Positions 21,827 to 22,994 of a stretch of DNA of 22,994 nucleotides are shown piece by piece. The number at the start of each line of letters is the position of its first letter. Positions within the stretch are counted from its first letter, which is position 1. This DNA is from JACPWY01 sp964603655 (GTDB lineage Bacteria; Bdellovibrionota; FAC87; UBA2466), in NCBI GenBank assembly GCA_964603655.1, contig CAZRVZ010000228.1, positions 1 through 22,994 on the forward strand, in the 5' to 3' direction. Both the position numbers and the translations under genes were made by a program. The notes under the pieces were generated by a model, which had not been told where the DNA came from, ran no database searches, and saw only the letters and a program-made list of their open reading frames with translations.

Positions 21827-22994
21827 ATGGCCAATTCAACACAGGGTGAAAAAATCTCATTTTCTCCGTCGAACAAGATTCAGGTTCCACCGTTTCCCAT
21901 CATTCCCTTCATCGAAGGTGACGGTACCGGCCCCGATATTTGGGCTGCCTCGCAACGCGTCTTCGATGCTGCCGTAAAACATACATTTGACGGCAAGCGC
22001 GGAATTGTTTGGAAAGAGGTACTGGCCGGCGAAAAGGCCGGAAAGATTAAAAACGATTGGTTGCCTCAGGAAACGCTCGATATCATCAAAGATCACAGCG
22101 TTGCGATCAAGGGACCGCTGGCGACCCCGGTGGGCGGGGGCCACCGTTCGCTCAATGTTGCCCTGAGGCGTATGCTCGATCTTTACTGCTGCATTCGTCC
22201 GATTCGGTATTTCACGGGAGTTCCCAGTCCCATGAAGCGTCCGGAAAAGGTGAATATGATCGTGTTTCGTGAAAACACGGAGGATGTTTATTCGGGAATC
22301 GAATGGAAGAGTGGTTCCGACGATGCGAAAAAGGTGATCGATTTTCTCAATTCCCAGATGGGCTGTCGGATTAGAAACAGCTCGGGAATTGGGGTGAAGC
22401 CCATGAGCCCTGAGGGCTCCAAGCGGCTCGTCAAGATGGCCATTGAATACGCGATTCGTCATCGACGACCCAGCGTTACGCTGGTGCACAAGGGTAACAT
22501 CATGAAGTTCACCGAGGGGGCGTTCCGCAACTGGGGCTATGCGCTGGCCGAGCGCGAGTTCGGCGACAGGGTGTACACCTGGGATCAGTGGGAGCGCGCG
22601 AAGGCCAACAAGGGCGAGGCGGCGGCCAACGCCGAGCAGAAGGCCGAGCTGGCGGCGGGCAAGCTAGTGGTGAAGGACGCCATCGCCGACATCGCGCTCC
22701 AGCAGGTGCTGACGCGGCCGGACGAGTTCGACGTGATCGCGACGCTGAACCTGAACGGCGACTATCTGTCGGATGCCCTGGCGGCGCAGATCGGCGGCAT
22801 CGGCATCGCGCCGGGCGGCAACATCAACTACGTCACCGGCCACGCCCTGTTCGAGGCGACGCACGGCACCGCGCCGAAATACGCGAACCTCGACAAGGTG
22901 AACCCCGGCTCGGTGGTGCTCTCCGGCGAGATGATGTTCCGCTTTCTCGGCTGGTCTGAAGTGGCGGACCGGATCCTCAAAGGCTTGAAAGGCG
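21827..22994 (+). CDS. icd: NADP-dependent isocitrate dehydrogenase, 3' end outside window
   Basis: Icd oxidatively decarboxylates isocitrate to 2-oxoglutarate in the TCA cycle. 389 codons are present and the frame runs off the window, so the last part is missing (family about 410-430 aa). Motifs are IPFIEGDGTGPDIW, the isocitrate-binding RSLNVALR with phosphorylatable-type Ser, and FRENTEDVYSGIEW. These are followed by HKGNIMKFTEGAFRNWGY, NLNGDYLSDALAAQIGGIGIAPGGNIN, and FEATHGTAPKYANLDKVNPGS; the Lys-Tyr of APKYA indicates NADP preference. AGGAG precedes ATG 21827. Codon use changes abruptly at about base 22500 from mixed to nearly all G/C third positions, returning to mixed in the last 50 bases, although the reading frame stays intact. 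Confidence 0.93.
   Translation, partial: MANSTQGEKISFSPSNKIQVPPFPIIPFIEGDGTGPDIWAASQRVFDAAVKHTFDGKRGIVWKEVLAGEKAGKIKNDWLPQETLDIIKDHSVAIKGPLATPVGGGHRSLNVALRRMLDLYCCIRPIRYFTGVPSPMKRPEKVNMIVFRENTEDVYSGIEWKSGSDDAKKVIDFLNSQMGCRIRNSSGIGVKPMSPEGSKRLVKMAIEYAIRHRRPSVTLVHKGNIMKFTEGAFRNWGYALAEREFGDRVYTWDQWERAKANKGEAAANAEQKAELAAGKLVVKDAIADIALQQVLTRPDEFDVIATLNLNGDYLSDALAAQIGGIGIAPGGNINYVTGHALFEATHGTAPKYANLDKVNPGSVVLSGEMMFRFLGWSEVADRILKGLKG
22500..22940 (+). other. GC-rich mosaic segment inside icd
   Basis: Sixty-base lines counted by hand give about 65-70% G+C from 22501 to 22920, against 45-48% for 22201-22380. Third codon positions are almost all G or C in this stretch and mixed before it. The borders are approximate, as 22381-22440 is also locally GC-rich. 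The pattern indicates recombination with a GC-rich relative's allele, or an assembly chimera near a contig end. Confidence 0.6.

Noticed and set aside
21857..22489. Minus-strand frame opposite icd (210 codons)
   Set aside because: Antisense shadow of icd; no motif or start context.
22588..22959. Plus-strand Arg/Gly-rich frame within icd
   Set aside because: Out-of-frame reading of the GC-rich icd segment; the icd frame holds all catalytic motifs.
1..22994. CRISPR array, rRNA, insertion sequence or prophage genes
   Set aside because: No regularly spaced repeats, no rRNA-like segments and no transposase, capsid, terminase or integrase proteins were found on either strand.

Overview
The window reads as ordinary bacterial chromosome from a Gram-negative, flagellated organism: it encodes signal-peptide proteins, a lipoprotein, predicted outer-membrane barrels, a periplasmic HtrA protease, a short D0/D1-type flagellin and the competence-type proteins ComM and ComF. 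The overall style (very small flagellin, DUF4388/PATAN-type protein, many secreted orphans) resembles the former Deltaproteobacteria, for example Bdellovibrionota-like lineages. That placement is inference from gene style, with no marker-gene proof. Base composition is about 50% G+C, except for a slightly AT-richer island near 10.6-12.8 kb and an abruptly GC-rich stretch inside the last gene.

Layout. 0-2 kb: a NagZ-type glycoside hydrolase, convergent with a deoxynucleoside kinase. 2-4.1 kb: two overlapping amino-acid oxidative deaminases, a leucine-dehydrogenase-family protein and an L-erythro-3,5-diaminohexanoate dehydrogenase (lysine fermentation pathway). 4.2-6.2 kb: a DUF4388-like protein and an acyltransferase, ending in an 18-bp perfect hairpin whose outer ends are the two stop codons of convergent genes. 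6.3-8.2 kb: a lipoprotein and an outer-membrane barrel on the minus strand. 8.25-10.5 kb: overlapping comM and comF. 10.53 kb: tRNA-Thr(CGT). 10.6-12.8 kb: a 2.16-kb island bounded by the tRNA 3' part and a perfect 45-bp copy of it, carrying a zeta-toxin-like kinase, a small basic protein and a broken-looking barrel gene, with no visible integrase. 12.9-14.8 kb: a secreted protein translationally coupled to a TPR-like protein. 15-16.3 kb: a secreted M14 zinc carboxypeptidase. 16.5-17.2 kb: a stand-alone CoaB-type domain. 17.6-20.2 kb: flagellin, a membrane/coiled-coil protein abutting it, and a CheD-like/receiver-like fusion that lacks the CheD catalytic residues. 20.3-21.7 kb: HtrA protease and pterin carbinolamine dehydratase. 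21.8 kb to the end: NADP-type isocitrate dehydrogenase, incomplete at the window edge and mosaic in composition.

Functionally the backbone combines cell-wall recycling, nucleotide salvage, amino-acid catabolism, secreted proteolysis, DNA-uptake-type genes and motility. The observations I would follow up first are the integrase-less tRNA-Thr island, the degenerate CheD fusion beside flagellin, the coupled dehydrogenase pair, the stop-codon palindrome and the mosaic icd.
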